Positions 17,007 to 28,096 of a stretch of DNA of 64,000 bases are shown here, piece by piece. Under the pieces are notes generated by a model. The model worked only from the letters and a program-made list of their open reading frames with translations, did not search any database and had not been told where the DNA came from. Both the position numbers and the translations under genes were made by a program. Origin of the DNA: Pseudomonas sp. Seg1 (GTDB lineage: Bacteria > Pseudomonadota > Gammaproteobacteria > Pseudomonadales > Pseudomonadaceae); assembly GCF_018326005.1 (NCBI RefSeq), contig NZ_AP021903.1:5259001-5323000 (forward strand). Reading direction: 5' to 3'. Every line of letters begins with the position of its first letter. Position 1 is the stretch's first letter.

Positions 17007-20000
17007 ATGGATCAATCGACTATGGGCGCTTTGTGGCAGACCGATTCGAGTAAAGCCGTGGTTCCGACTGAACGTGTGGATGATCAAGCGCCTGTCCCTG
17101 AAAAACCCCGCCGCAGCCGGCACGGGTGGAAGGCTTTCTGGTTGTTGCTGCTGATTATCGCGGTGGTGGTGGGTCTGGCTGCCTCCAAGGAAATGCGCAC
17201 CTCGCGTTTTCAATCCCGGGAACTCAGCCAATATGCCGCCTCGCTGACCTACAAACTGGAGCCGGGCCCCAGTGAAGCCATTCGTTATCCGGGCAACGGT
17301 CCGTTCGACCTGCGGCTGGGTTACAGCTCCCTCGATGAATTTCTGCCGCGCCTGCTCAAGCGCAACTATGTCGTCACCGAGCAGACGCGTTTTTCACCGG
17401 CCCTGCTGAGCTACACCGACAAAGGCCTGTTTGTGCCCTACTCCGAGAAAATCCAGGCCGGGCTGTCGATCACCGATTGCCGCGCCGCACCGCTGTACAA
17501 GTACAACTATCCGCAGCAACTGTATGCGAGCTTCGCGGCGATTCCACCAGTGGTGGTCAACAGCCTGCTGTTCATTGAAAACCGCTTCCTGCTCGACCCC
17601 AAGCAACCCCTGGCCAACCCGGCTGTGGACTGGCCACGGTTCGGCATGGCCGCGTGGTCACAGGTGGCGAAGTTGCTGCACCTGCCCGGGCAATCTGCCG
17701 GGGGCAGTACCCTGGCGACGCAACTGGAGAAATACCGGCACTCGCCCGATGGCCTGACGGTGTCCGGCGCCGAGAAGATTCGCCAGATGATTTCCGCCAG
17801 CGTGCGCGCCTATCAGCCCGGCCCGGAAACCCTCGGCGCGCGGCAGAACATCATTCGCGACTACCTCAACAGCGTGCCGCTGTCCGCCGTGCCCGGCCAT
17901 GGCGAGGTGCACGGCATGGCCGAAGGGCTGCGGGTCTGGTACGGCACGGATTTCAACAAGGCCAACGAACAGTTGAACAGCCCTGCGACCGATCCGAAAA
18001 CCATGGCCGAAAAAGGCCTGGCCTTGCGTGAAATGCTCTCGCTGATGATTGCCCAGCGGCGCCCGTCGCATTACCTGACCAAGGGCCACGAAGAACTCGC
18101 CGACCTTACCGACAGCCACTTGCGCCTGCTCAAGCAGAGCGGCGTGATCGACAGCGCCCTCGCCGACGCGGCACTGGCCAGCACCGTCACCTACCGCGAC
18201 TGGCAGACCCAGCCGACCATTCAGCCGATTGAAACCAACAAAGGCATCAGCGTCGCCCGCAGCCGTTTGGCGAGCATGCTCAATCGTCCGCTGTACGACC
18301 TCGACCGTCTCGACCTCTCGGCCACCAGCACTCTGCAGGGCGACCTGCAAACCCAGGCCACCGCCTATCTGAAGAAACTCGCCGACCCGGCCTACGCCGG
18401 CGAAATCGGCCTGCTCGGCGAACGCCTGTTGACCCCCACCAGCACCACTCAAGTGCGCTACAGCTTCACCCTGTTCGAACTGACCCCGGACGGCTCGCGG
18501 GTGCGGGTGCAGACCGACAGCACCGACCAGCCGTTCGACATCAACGAGGGCAGCAAACTCGAACTCGGCTCGACGGCGAAGATGCGCGTGCTCACCACCT
18601 ACCTGCAAATCATCGCCGAGTTGCACGACAAATACGGCGCCATGAGCGTGCCGGAACTGAAGAAAGTCGAAGTGCCGGATCAGGATCGCCTCAGCCAATG
18701 GGTCATCGACTATCTGATCCAGAACAAGGATCACGACCTGTCGAAGATGCTCGGCGCCGCCCTCGATCGCAAATACTCGGCCAGCCCCGGCGAGGCGTTT
18801 TTCACCGGTGGCGGGCTGCACGTGTTCCACAACTTTCGCAAGGAAGACAACGGGCGCATGCCGACCCTGCGTGATGCGTTGCGTGAGTCGATCAACCTGC
18901 CGTTCATTCGCCTGATGCGCGATGTGGTGCGCTACGTCACCTACTCCGGTCCCAACAGCAGCGCCGAACTGCTCAAGGACGACCGCGACCCGCGACGTCA
19001 GGAATACCTGGCCAATTTCGCCGACCGCGAAGGCACTTCGTTCCTGCTCAAGTTCTGGAAAAAGTACAAAAACAAGGACACCCAGGCGCGCCTCGACACC
19101 TTCCTCGACAGCATGCGCCCGACCCCGATCCGCATGGCCGCCGTGCACCGTTACCTGTTGCCGAACGCCAGTCAGGAAGATTTCAACAGCTTCGTGCGCT
19201 CGCACCTCAAGGGCGCCAAGCTCACCGAGAAACTCACCGATGATCGCCTGATCAGGCTCTACGATTCCTATGGCCCGGGCAGTTACGACCTGCCGGATCA
19301 AGGCTTCATCGCCAAGGTGCACCCGCTCGACCTGTGGCTGATGGGTTACCTGTTGAACAACCCCGACGCGACGTTTAGCCAGATGGTCAAGGCCAGCCAG
19401 TTCGAGCGTCAGGAAGTCTACAGCTGGCTGTTCAAGAGCAAGCACAAGGGCGCGCGCGACAGCCGCATCCGCACCATGCTCGAGATCGAAGCGTTCCTGG
19501 AAATCCATCAGCGCTGGCAGAAAGTCGGCTACCCGTTCGATCATCTGGTGCCGTCGCTGGCAACCGCCATCGGCAGCTCCGGCGACCGCCCGGCCGCCCT
19601 GGCCGAGCTGATCGGCACCATCCTCAACGACGGCGTGCGCATGCCGACCCTACGCATCGACAGCCTGCACTTCGCCGCCGGAACCCCCTATGAAACCCGA
19701 CTGGTCAATGACCCGCATGTCGGCAAACGGGTGATGCCGTCGGAAGTTGCGACAGCCATGCGTGAAGCCTTGTCGCAGGTGGTGGACGCAGGCACGGCAA
19801 AACGTGTTTCCGGCAGTTTCAAACTGGCTGATGGCAGCCCGCTGGCCATGGGTGGCAAAACCGGTACCGGCGACAACCGGATCGAGGCCATCGGCTCAGG
19901 CGGAAGGATCCTCAGCTCGAAGTCGATCAACCGCACGGCGACCTTCGTTTTCTACATCGGCGATCACCATTTCGGCACCCTCACCGCGTTCGTTCCGGGG

Positions 20001-20168
20001 CGTTCTGCGGAGAACTTCAAATTCACCTCAGCCCTGCCGGTACAGGTGCTCAAGGGCATGGCACCGATTCTCACACCGTACTTGCAACCGGGTAGTGACT
20101 CGCAATGCCGGCCTGCGGAAAACACCCAGGTCACCCTGGTCACAGCACCTGCCGTCGAGCGTCTTTGA
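17007..20168 (+). CDS. Bifunctional penicillin-binding protein (GT51 transglycosylase + transpeptidase)
   Basis: The 1053-residue inner-membrane protein has a cytoplasmic N-tail, one anchor near residues 46-61 (FWLLLLIIAVVVGLAA), and a GT51 glycosyltransferase domain (FIENRFLL in place of the usual EDxxF, then SAGGSTLATQLEKY). The transpeptidase domain has the acylation motif STAK (Ser522, Lys525) and the KTG triad at Lys951 (GGKTGTGD). It would polymerise and cross-link peptidoglycan in the periplasm. It is longer than standard class A PBPs (about 800) and differs in the EDRRF-type motif, so it represents a divergent class. No partner gene is adjacent; the NEL effector follows after 189 bases. 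Confidence 0.88.
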   Translation: MDQSTMGALWQTDSSKAVVPTERVDDQAPVPEKPRRSRHGWKAFWLLLLIIAVVVGLAASKEMRTSRFQSRELSQYAASLTYKLEPGPSEAIRYPGNGPFDLRLGYSSLDEFLPRLLKRNYVVTEQTRFSPALLSYTDKGLFVPYSEKIQAGLSITDCRAAPLYKYNYPQQLYASFAAIPPVVVNSLLFIENRFLLDPKQPLANPAVDWPRFGMAAWSQVAKLLHLPGQSAGGSTLATQLEKYRHSPDGLTVSGAEKIRQMISASVRAYQPGPETLGARQNIIRDYLNSVPLSAVPGHGEVHGMAEGLRVWYGTDFNKANEQLNSPATDPKTMAEKGLALREMLSLMIAQRRPSHYLTKGHEELADLTDSHLRLLKQSGVIDSALADAALASTVTYRDWQTQPTIQPIETNKGISVARSRLASMLNRPLYDLDRLDLSATSTLQGDLQTQATAYLKKLADPAYAGEIGLLGERLLTPTSTTQVRYSFTLFELTPDGSRVRVQTDSTDQPFDINEGSKLELGSTAKMRVLTTYLQIIAELHDKYGAMSVPELKKVEVPDQDRLSQWVIDYLIQNKDHDLSKMLGAALDRKYSASPGEAFFTGGGLHVFHNFRKEDNGRMPTLRDALRESINLPFIRLMRDVVRYVTYSGPNSSAELLKDDRDPRRQEYLANFADREGTSFLLKFWKKYKNKDTQARLDTFLDSMRPTPIRMAAVHRYLLPNASQEDFNSFVRSHLKGAKLTEKLTDDRLIRLYDSYGPGSYDLPDQGFIAKVHPLDLWLMGYLLNNPDATFSQMVKASQFERQEVYSWLFKSKHKGARDSRIRTMLEIEAFLEIHQRWQKVGYPFDHLVPSLATAIGSSGDRPAALAELIGTILNDGVRMPTLRIDSLHFAAGTPYETRLVNDPHVGKRVMPSEVATAMREALSQVVDAGTAKRVSGSFKLADGSPLAMGGKTGTGDNRIEAIGSGGRILSSKSINRTATFVFYIGDHHFGTLTAFVPGRSAENFKFTSALPVQVLKGMAPILTPYLQPGSDSQCRPAENTQVTLVTAPAVERL

Positions 20169-20357
20169 ACAGCGTTCGGCGTCAGGAAGGTTGAGATAAC
20201 CCGGCGCACCGGGTGGTACAGAGTTATTTTTTTCGATTCGAATTTTCGACCGGTCGGCCGCGAAAACCCCGGTTTAAACACGTGGGTTTTTAGTCTTTTG
20301 TTTTGAGCCTTCACCGATAAGGTGATCATCCCTACCAAGCACTCAAGGATGATTGCC

Positions 20358-23300
20358 ATGCCTGCGTCCCCCTCCTCCGCCGACGATCTGCACAAGGGTC
20401 GGCACCACGAATTCATCAAAAACACGCTCCACGGCACGTTCAAGTCCGCCACCCTCAACCGAGGACTGGCACTCAGTGCCGCGACGCTGAAACCCGAAGC
20501 GTGGTACGCCACCTCGCACACCCTCCAGCACGACAAACTCAAAGCCGCCAATCTCAAGGCCTGGGCTTCGCAGAACAAGGTCGACGTACTGCTGGCCAAA
20601 CTCGATATCTACACGTTTGCCGCTCCGCTGTTGCAAGCCAAACTCAAGGAGCGCTGCGGCGTCGACATCGACGTCAAAACCACCTGGCTGCGTTTGTACA
20701 TGCCCAAGGACAAACCCTGGTGGGCCATCGACATCTCGGGGGGGCCACGGCCCGCACGGTGTCGTTGCTGGATGCCGCACTGCACAATTTCGCCAAAGAC
20801 GAACAGGTCGATGCCGCCTCGGCGTTCATCAGCAAACCCGATGCGCTGGGCCACTTCGAGGTGCTTACGCTGGCCAATCTGAGCATCAGCGAGTTCCAGA
20901 CGCTGTGCCGGGAACTGGACATTGGCGCGCAGTACAAAAAACATCTGGAAAGCTATCTTTTGTCCGGCGACGCCGTCGCCGATGCGGTGCTCAAGCACAA
21001 AGTCGTCGAGAGCCAGAAAGACGCACTCACGGTGGCGGCACAGTTGGCGTTGATCACCGGCGACATTCAGTACGACGTCTACAAACTGATGCTGGAATTG
21101 ACCAAGGACAAACCCCGGCTGGTGCTCAATGGCCGCAGAATGCAGTGCTGCGATCTTTCGATGATGGACAACCGCCTGACCGGCATCACCCTGCTGATCC
21201 CCGCCAGACCCGACACCCGTGGCATCAATCGGTTGATCGTGTACCTGCCCCACGACCCCGACCACCCGCTCAAGGAGTACGCCTCGGTCGATGCGTTTAT
21301 CGAGGAACTGGCGCGGCAGTTGCGTGAGGATAAACTCGCTGCATCCTCACAAATGACCTATCGACAATTCTTCAGCCAGTTTGTCGATCAACAACAGCGC
21401 GGGCATTTTTTCGCCAGCCTCGAGCAACGCCTGTTCAAGCTGCAATGGCATCCGCCCGGGGATCCGACGGATCAACGCCCGACATGGCGCAAAGAGCCGG
21501 TGCCGCGACCACGCCTGCAAATCGATACCATCGCGGTGCCCGCCGATTACTGGCGACACGTCTACCAGCAAAAGCTCAACAAGATCCTCAACGATGGCCG
21601 CGAGATCGCCGTGTCCACTGCCGATACCGACAGCAACACGCGCTGGGCATGGTGGGACAACTTCAAGAAAATCGTCTCGGACATCTTCAATGCCGCCCTG
21701 CTGATCGCCACGCCGTTCGTGCCGTTTCTCGGCGAGTTGATGATGGCCTACACCGTGTACCAACTGACCAGCGACGTCATCGAAGGCATTGTCGATCTGG
21801 CCGAGGGACTGGGGCAGGAAGCCGCAGAGCATGTGATCAGCGTGGTCACCGACGTGATTCAGCTGGCGGCCTTCAGTGCCGGAACCGCCATCGGCTCGAC
21901 TTTGCGCGTCAAGTTTTCCAAGTTGGTCGACGACATGAAACCCGTGCGTTTGCCCAGTGGCAAAGCCAGCCTCTGGCATCCGGATCTTGGCCCTTACGAA
22001 CAGAAGAATCTGGCGCTGTCGGTGGCTTCGAAACCCGACCGACTGGGCCTCCACCGTCATGGCAACGACCTGCTGCTGCCGCTCGACGGCAAGCTGTACA
22101 AGGTGCAGAAAGCCACGACCGAACCGGCGCACAAGACCCACCGCATCGAACACCCCTCACGCGCCAACGCCTATCAGCCGACCCTTGAGCACAACGATCA
22201 CGGCGCCTGGCTGCACGAAGCGGAAAACCCCGAGGATTGGTCAGGCCCGACCCTGATGCGCCGGCTCGGCCACAGCGTCGAACGCTTCTCGCCGCTGGAG
22301 CTGGAGCAGATCCGCGTCGCCAGCGGCACCGACGCTGAAGAGTTGCGACGCATGCACATCGACAACAGCCCGCCGCCACCGGTACTGGCCGACACGATCA
22401 AGCGTTACAAGGCCTATGACGATGCAGACACCACCATCGCCGATATTCGCGCCGGGCGGCCGATCGACGCGCAATCGGTGTGGTTTGAACCGATCATCAC
22501 CCGACTGCCCGGCTGGCCAACCGAGCGGGCATTGCGCGTGTGTGAAAACGCTGACCTCAGCGGCCACTCGCGCCAGTACGGCAATCCGGCCGCCACCGAG
22601 GCCGATACCCTGAGCATCGGCCTGCCGGATCTGACCGCCGGCCGACTGCCCGAGCGAGCGGCGGTGTTTCTCACCGACAGCGAAATGCGCGCCTTGGCCG
22701 GTCGTGAAGTCCCGGCAGCACAGCGTCCCCAGGCCATGCGCAATCTGCTCGCCGATGCGGTAGATGACCTTCAGGGTGATTTGGCTTCGCGCATTTATCA
22801 GGGTACGGAACGCTCCAACAAGGCCGACGTACGGGTCATGACCCAGACCTTCCCGGACATGCCTCTGAGCCTCGCCGAAAAAACACTGGCCCAGGCCCGA
22901 CCGGCCGAGCTGGAGCGGATTGTCAGCGAAAACCGCCTGCCCCTGCGCATCAAGACGCAGGCCCGCGAGGCCAACTTCGAAGCCACCACGGCCCGCGCCT
23001 ACGACGGTTTCTACCATGACGAACGGGTGGTGCCGGACACCGAACGGCTTGCGCTCAACACCCTGCGCACTTTTAGCGACAGTTTTGGCGAGATGCGCCT
23101 GGAAGTGCGTGACGGCACTTACGACGGCCCGTTGCGTTGCAGCGTCGGTCCGGACGAACCTGCCAGCGTCAGACGCCTGATCCGCGATGAACACGGCCGC
23201 TACGAAGTGCTCGACGGCGACAACCGTACCCTGCACGCCCCCGCCGACTTTTACGAAGCGCTGCTGCAGGCCCTGCCGGAGGACAAGCGTCAGCAGATCG

Positions 23301-25519
23301 GTTATCAGAAAGGTCAGGGACGCTTGCTGAAACTCTGGATCATGGACAAAACCGCGGCACCGGCCGAACGTCGGGTACTCCTCGCCGAGCCGCCCGTGCG
23401 CCCGGTGGCGAGCATTGAAACCGTCGAGCTGGTGCGTGGCTGGCCATGGCCGTTCGGCGAAAAAACCTTCGAGGAGCGCATCAAACAGTTGTTTCCAAAA
23501 CTGAACGAGCGTCAGGTGAACAACTTTGCCGAAGCCTTGCGCGCCAAACCGGATCCCGAAGCGGCGCTGCAACAGCTCAAGGACCAACTCAAGGAACTGC
23601 GCAGCACACTGGCACGCTGGCGCAACAGTCAGCCGGTGGGACTGGACAGTGCCGGCGAACCGATTCATGGCGTTTCGGCCGAGTTCCTGCGCACTGGCGG
23701 ACTGCACCTGGAGGAGCGCCTGCTCGATTGCTTTGAACGCAAGAACGAGGCGTTCGCCGAGCGCGATCAGCATCCAGATCAAGGCTACACGCTGGATTTA
23801 TCCTCCGACCTTTCCCGCCCGGATCACGACCGTTGGTGGAACGAAATGCGCCGGCAACCCGGCATGAAAAAATACCTCGATCAGATCACCGCACTGAAAA
23901 TCGACAATGGACGCTTCTCCCCGGACAGCCAATTGCTCAATGACCTGCCGCAACTGCGCCAGTTGAGCGCCCGCCAGTGCGGCCTTAACAACGTGCCATC
24001 AGCCATCGGCGAAATGCGTGATCTGCAGACCCTCGACCTGACCGATAACCGCATCAGGCTCAATGACGAATCGGCCGCACGTCTGAGCGGCCTCACCCGC
24101 CTGCAATCGCTGCGCTTGACCGGCAACCCGTTGGGTCAGGCGCCGGACGTCGGGCGCATGTATCGCTTGAATGAATTGAGTCTGGCCAACAGCGATATCC
24201 GCGACTGGCCGCGCGGTCTGTTCCGGGTCGCCAATGCACCGCGCCATCGCCCGCGCAGTTTTGCCTTGGACATGCGCCGATCCCCGATCACCACCGTCCC
24301 TGAGGTCACGCCCGGCTCCGATGAAGCGTTCATCCTCTCCCGCGCGCGCTTCGATACCCAGCGGCTGGTTGATGGCGACCGCATTCATTACGGCAACTAT
24401 CGCGAGTCGGCGGGGTTCAGCCGCCAGCAAGCGTATTCCCCAGCGGTGGAAAACGAAGTCAGCCATTGGCTGTCATCGGATGAGCCAACGACGTTCAGCG
24501 CATCACAGTCGCTCAGGCGACAGCGCGAAGAATCCTGGCAGGACGTGATGGCCGAGCCCGGCTCCGAGGATTTGTTCAGGATTATCCGCGAACAAAGAGA
24601 GAGCGAGGATTACCGCTCCGAGCGATCACGCAAGAGACTCACCCGACGCGTCTGGGAACTGATCGAGGCCGCCGCCCTTGACACCGACCTGCGTGAACAA
24701 TTGTTCGAACAGGCCCGTGCGCCGGAAACCTGCCAGGACGGCAACGCTCAACTGTTCAACTCCATGGGGCTGAAGGTGCTGGTGTCCAAAGCCTACGCCG
24801 AGCGGACCTCGGCCAGAACACTGGACGATAACCTGGTGCGGCTGGCCCGCAGTGCTGCGCGCCTGGAAAGAGTGGGTGATATCGCCCGCGAAGAAGTCAG
24901 CCGCCAGCAACAACGGAACCTGATCAACCCTTCAGTCAATCTGCCACCGGATCAATTTGAAGTGCACCTGGCCTTCGAAACGGGACTGGCCGAGCGTCTG
25001 GGCCTGCCATGGCAGTCCGACGGCATGATGTATCAACTGCGCTCAGGCGTAGACCAAGGCATGATCGACCGGGCCTACGACACGATCATCGAGCGCGAAC
25101 GTGGCGAGGGGCTGGCCAACGGCATGCTCGACTTGTATGTCGACGGCTTCTGGGAGCGCCATTTGCGCAGAACCCATCCCACGCAATTTGAAGCCAATGA
25201 CCAGGTGTTCGAAGAACAGCATCGGCGACTGGAAGAGTTGCGTGAATTACAGACACAGTGGGTCAACACCACAGACCCCACGCGACTGAATCCACTGGCC
25301 CGCCGCATGGAGGCTCTGGCCAGACAGTTGAACGCACGCGAAGCTGAAATCTTCAGCGGCGAAGTCATGAGCGATGCCTACTACAGCCGGCTGTTGAGCG
25401 ACCTGGCGTACACACGCAATGACCTGGCCAGACAACTGACCCACAAGGCGCTGCAGACTGCCGGTCTTGAGGAGAAACCCAAACCGTCTAGCCCAACTCC
25501 GAATCCCAGACAACCGTGA
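20358..25519 (+). CDS. Giant NEL-type E3 ubiquitin ligase effector with LRRs, interrupted by a -1 frameshift
   Basis: Two overlapping frames make one protein. The first runs from ATG 20358 (AAGGATG upstream) through KPWWAIDISGG; the continuation ATARTVSLLDAALHNF lies in the -1 frame. The switch is in a run of seven G (20738-20744); an eighth G would give an uninterrupted 1720-residue product. The N-terminal two thirds resemble the dermonecrotic-toxin/DUF6543 type region of Pseudomonas effectors, with hydrophobic segments near 455-520. Leucine-rich repeats follow at about 1175-1290 (LPQLRQLSARQCGLNNVP, LQTLDLTDNRI, LQSLRLTGNPLG). The NEL domain has its CxD nucleophile as ETCQDGN (Cys1459), as in IpaH/SspH ligases. 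As written, translation without slippage yields only about 170 residues. Ubiquitin ligase activity is inferred. Confidence 0.85.
20738..20744 (+). repeat. G7 homopolymer at the frameshift of the NEL effector
   Basis: Seven consecutive G follow ATCTC. Eight would restore the frame. The site could be a slipped-strand phase switch, a transcriptional slippage site, a true inactivating deletion or a sequencing error. Confidence 0.8.
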
Positions 25520-26726
25520 CGTTGCCTGAGTAGCTGCGCGCGTAACCTTCCTGCAGCATTTCATCTACCGCATCCCGGGCCACCTCGAAATGCAGGATCC
25601 CGGGCTTGCGGTCGAGGTAGAAACCCGGCTGGAACATTTCGCTGCCACTGCCGTCGCGCAACAGTCGGCGGCGATTTACCGGACGTCCCGCTGCGTCGGT
25701 CAGCCCGGTGGGCAGCGTGACACTGACTTCCAGTGGCACGGCGTGGCCAGCGGTGGGTTCCCACAGTGCACAATTGTTGTCGCTGGCGTACTCGCACGTC
25801 AGGTTCATCTTGAAACGGCTTGAAGCGGAAATGTGAAACGTCTGATCACGCATCAGCCGTGCCGGTTTGCGCCCCTGATCGAGCCACGAATGCCAGCCAC
25901 CGACGGGTTCCAGCACCACACGGTTACCACCCGGGGGGAGGTCGACTTTCAGCGTGTGGGTGACCGTGAGGAGGAAATTCAAAGTCAGCAACGAGTCGGA
26001 TGGAATCATCACGTCGCCCATGTCGAAATCCTGGTTGGGGCCAACGGTGTAGCTGATTGAACCGGTGTAGTTGCCTGCATCCATTTGCAGTGGATTGGGC
26101 GTACGCAATTCGTAGGCGTAGACGAAAAATACGTAGCGCATGGACGCCGGAATGTCGAACTTTGCCTGTTTGCTGCAGGCGCCGGCCCCGGTCGGCACCT
26201 TCCAGAAGCTGTTGTAGCCGAACGATCCAGCCGAAAAAGTACCGATGCCCTGACAGGGCGGCGGAGCGTACATCCATGCACCACCCGCCCACAAATCATC
26301 CCAGCCGCCACCACCGGTCAACTCTTCAATCGTCTGTGGCAATCGCGTTTCATGACCGATACCGGCAATCCTCAACTGGAGGATCTGCGTATTGCCGGAC
26401 GCATGAGTCACGGTAACGTCGCGCCAGTCGGAGGGAATTCTGGCCATCCCGCCCTGGCGAGGATCGCTGTGGTTGGCCAGGATCGGCGCATTGGCCGTGA
26501 AAGGAATCCGTGCGACCAGGCTGAACAAACCTGACGGCTCACACGCCCAAGGCGCTTGTCGACAGAAACCTTCCGACGGCGTGCGGTTCGTGAACTGATT
26601 TCTTTGCGGGTTGGCAAAGTCCGGTTCGAAGGTCGCTTCGATGTTATGCACTTCAGCCGGTGCAGCACCGGCAAACAGCATCAGCAGCAAGCCGCTCCAT
26701 GGCCGGCGAATGCTTATGAAATTCAC
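25488..26726 (-). CDS. CS1-type fimbrial tip adhesin/minor subunit (second copy)
   Basis: The 412-residue exported protein has a signal peptide (LLLMLFAGAAPAEV) and is homologous along its whole length to the adhesin at 28097-29311: shared FANPQRNQFTNRTPSEGFC/NKNVFVNQTPNSGYC opening, the WAYxPPC/WVYAPAPCQ block, FWKxP, AYELRTPNPLxM, TLKVDLPPGG and the closing GNVTVVWDSELG. It corresponds to the CooD/CfaE class, which initiates assembly and binds receptors at the tip of CS1-type pili. It is the last gene of the fimbrial operon and overlaps the 3' end of the NEL effector gene by 32 bases, tail to tail. Confidence 0.85.
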   Translation of the reverse strand: MNFISIRRPWSGLLLMLFAGAAPAEVHNIEATFEPDFANPQRNQFTNRTPSEGFCRQAPWACEPSGLFSLVARIPFTANAPILANHSDPRQGGMARIPSDWRDVTVTHASGNTQILQLRIAGIGHETRLPQTIEELTGGGGWDDLWAGGAWMYAPPPCQGIGTFSAGSFGYNSFWKVPTGAGACSKQAKFDIPASMRYVFFVYAYELRTPNPLQMDAGNYTGSISYTVGPNQDFDMGDVMIPSDSLLTLNFLLTVTHTLKVDLPPGGNRVVLEPVGGWHSWLDQGRKPARLMRDQTFHISASSRFKMNLTCEYASDNNCALWEPTAGHAVPLEVSVTLPTGLTDAAGRPVNRRRLLRDGSGSEMFQPGFYLDRKPGILHFEVARDAVDEMLQEGYARSYSGNVTVVWDSELG

Positions 26727-26774
26727 GTTTGTTCTCCAGAAAAGTGCGCGACAACAAGCGCTGAAAAATACGAC

Positions 26775-27275
26775 TCACGCACCGGGCGCCCTGGCATTGA
26801 ACAACAACAGCACATTGCCGCTGTACTCGCCGGGGCGATAACCCCCGGCGGGTTTGACCGGATCGATTTCCAGCAGCACGCGTTTGCCCGCCGCCGCTTC
26901 CTCTTGGGAAACCACCTGGCGCGGCGGCATCTCTGCGCTCAATGGCACGCCATTGAAGGCGACGCGCAATTCGATATCCTCACCAGCCCTGCCGTTGGAC
27001 AGGTAGGGCACGGCTTCCAGGCGCGCTTCGATCGCACTGGTGTCGTGACGTACGTCGAAATTCTTGTGCACGCTGCCCAGGCTTGAGGTGACGTAATTCC
27101 AGTCGAGCCGCTGTGGCCGGTGAATCCAGTCGGGCTCCGCCGGAATGACGTAAAACGGCCGACTGGGCACGGTCAGCGAGACCTCGAAGGTGTGCTCTTC
27201 GCGGGCCGCCCAGGTCGCGGTGGCCGTCAGGGCCGCCGCGACCATCACAGCGGCGACGGTGCATTGCTTGATCAT
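26775..27275 (-). CDS. CS1-type fimbrial pilin (second, divergent copy)
   Basis: The 166-residue exported protein starts at ATG 27275, which opens a good signal peptide (AAVMVAAALTATATWA). It parallels the major pilin at 31950-32441: FEVSLTVPSRPFYVIPAEPDW against INIVAHVPTNGFYVVPTDPE, then KNFDVRHDTSAIEARLE against GFFDVRNNNGSVHASLD, and GGYRPGEYSGNVLLLFNA against NPGDYTGVVAMTFDA. Identity is limited, so it may be an adaptor or alternative shaft subunit. It lies between the chaperone and the second adhesin, suggesting a partner for the latter. Confidence 0.82.
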   Translation of the reverse strand: MIKQCTVAAVMVAAALTATATWAAREEHTFEVSLTVPSRPFYVIPAEPDWIHRPQRLDWNYVTSSLGSVHKNFDVRHDTSAIEARLEAVPYLSNGRAGEDIELRVAFNGVPLSAEMPPRQVVSQEEAAAGKRVLLEIDPVKPAGGYRPGEYSGNVLLLFNARAPGA

Positions 27276-27308
27276 GTGGGTTACCCGTTGCGTCAATGGA
27301 GAACAGGT

Positions 27309-28052
27309 CTAGCGACTGCTGACCTTCAGGACCTTCTTCTCGGCGCCCTCGATCAGAAAGAAGCGATACTGACGGCCCTTCTCTTTATCGAAGGCGAAGG
27401 ACTTGCCGGCCAGTACATGGTGTTTGGTCGTTGCGCCGCAGTCGGCTTCATTGCTCAACGCGCAGCTTTTGAACTCGTCAATGATCACCACGGTGTTGCC
27501 GTTGTTGCGCAATTCGTAGCGGCTGTCGGTTTCATTGATCGCGGTGGCAAAACGCGCATCCCGGGGCCGCACGAAAAAGATCGTGCCGAACCCGGTCATC
27601 ACGTTAACCCCGGCGCTCAGGGCCTTTTTATAGTCCTCGCGCTCCTCGTTGTTAACCGCAAACTCGTCTTCCTTTTCCGGCACCACCGGCACGAAACGCA
27701 CGCGGAAATAGCGCTCGCGATCACGCTCCCCCATGTACAGCAAACGCGTGCCCTGCATGCCTTGGGACGGCACGATCAACCGCGCCGGACTGGCCATGAT
27801 GCCGTTGCGTGAGGCGCCGTCAGCGGCGTTCTCGACGGCAATTTCCTGCGGTGTGCCATCGGCGCCATAGACGATTTCGAGGACATTGACCTTGACGAAC
27901 GCCGTCGCGTCACCGCTGTTGAATATCCGTTTCAAATACGTACTTTTATCGGCGTCCAGATAGTCGTACACCGTCCCCACATTGATCTGCGGACCAGCCT
28001 GCGCCGTCAGGCCAAACACACTGAGCACGCCCAGCAAAAAACCACGTTTCAT
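27309..28052 (-). CDS. Periplasmic chaperone of CS1-type pili
   Basis: The 247-residue protein starts at ATG 28052 (GGAG nine bases upstream; an earlier ATG lacks a site) and has a signal peptide ending LTAQA/GPQ. The two-domain immunoglobulin layout of CooB/CfaA chaperones fits: an N-domain with RLIVPSQGMQGTRLLYM and YFRVRFVPVVPEKEDE (the region that completes pilin strands), and a C-domain with YELRNNGNTVVIIDEFKSC and a Cys pair. It would stabilise pilins by donor-strand complementation and deliver them to the usher. It lies third from the end of the operon; in classical CS1 loci the chaperone comes first. Confidence 0.85.
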   Translation of the reverse strand: MKRGFLLGVLSVFGLTAQAGPQINVGTVYDYLDADKSTYLKRIFNSGDATAFVKVNVLEIVYGADGTPQEIAVENAADGASRNGIMASPARLIVPSQGMQGTRLLYMGERDRERYFRVRFVPVVPEKEDEFAVNNEEREDYKKALSAGVNVMTGFGTIFFVRPRDARFATAINETDSRYELRNNGNTVVIIDEFKSCALSNEADCGATTKHHVLAGKSFAFDKEKGRQYRFFLIEGAEKKVLKVSSR

Positions 28053-28096
28053 CGTCTTCAACTCCATGAAAAATCAATAGGTCCAGCCCGGAGCGG

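Noticed and set aside
17658..19544. Long minus-strand open frame opposite the PBP gene
   Set aside because: It lies wholly within a well-supported coding gene, with shadow-type composition and no ribosome-binding site.
10200..25519. A prophage or genomic island with integrase carrying the toxins
   Set aside because: No integrase, phage structural gene, tRNA boundary or direct-repeat pair was found; only REPs and a RAYT separate ordinary genes.
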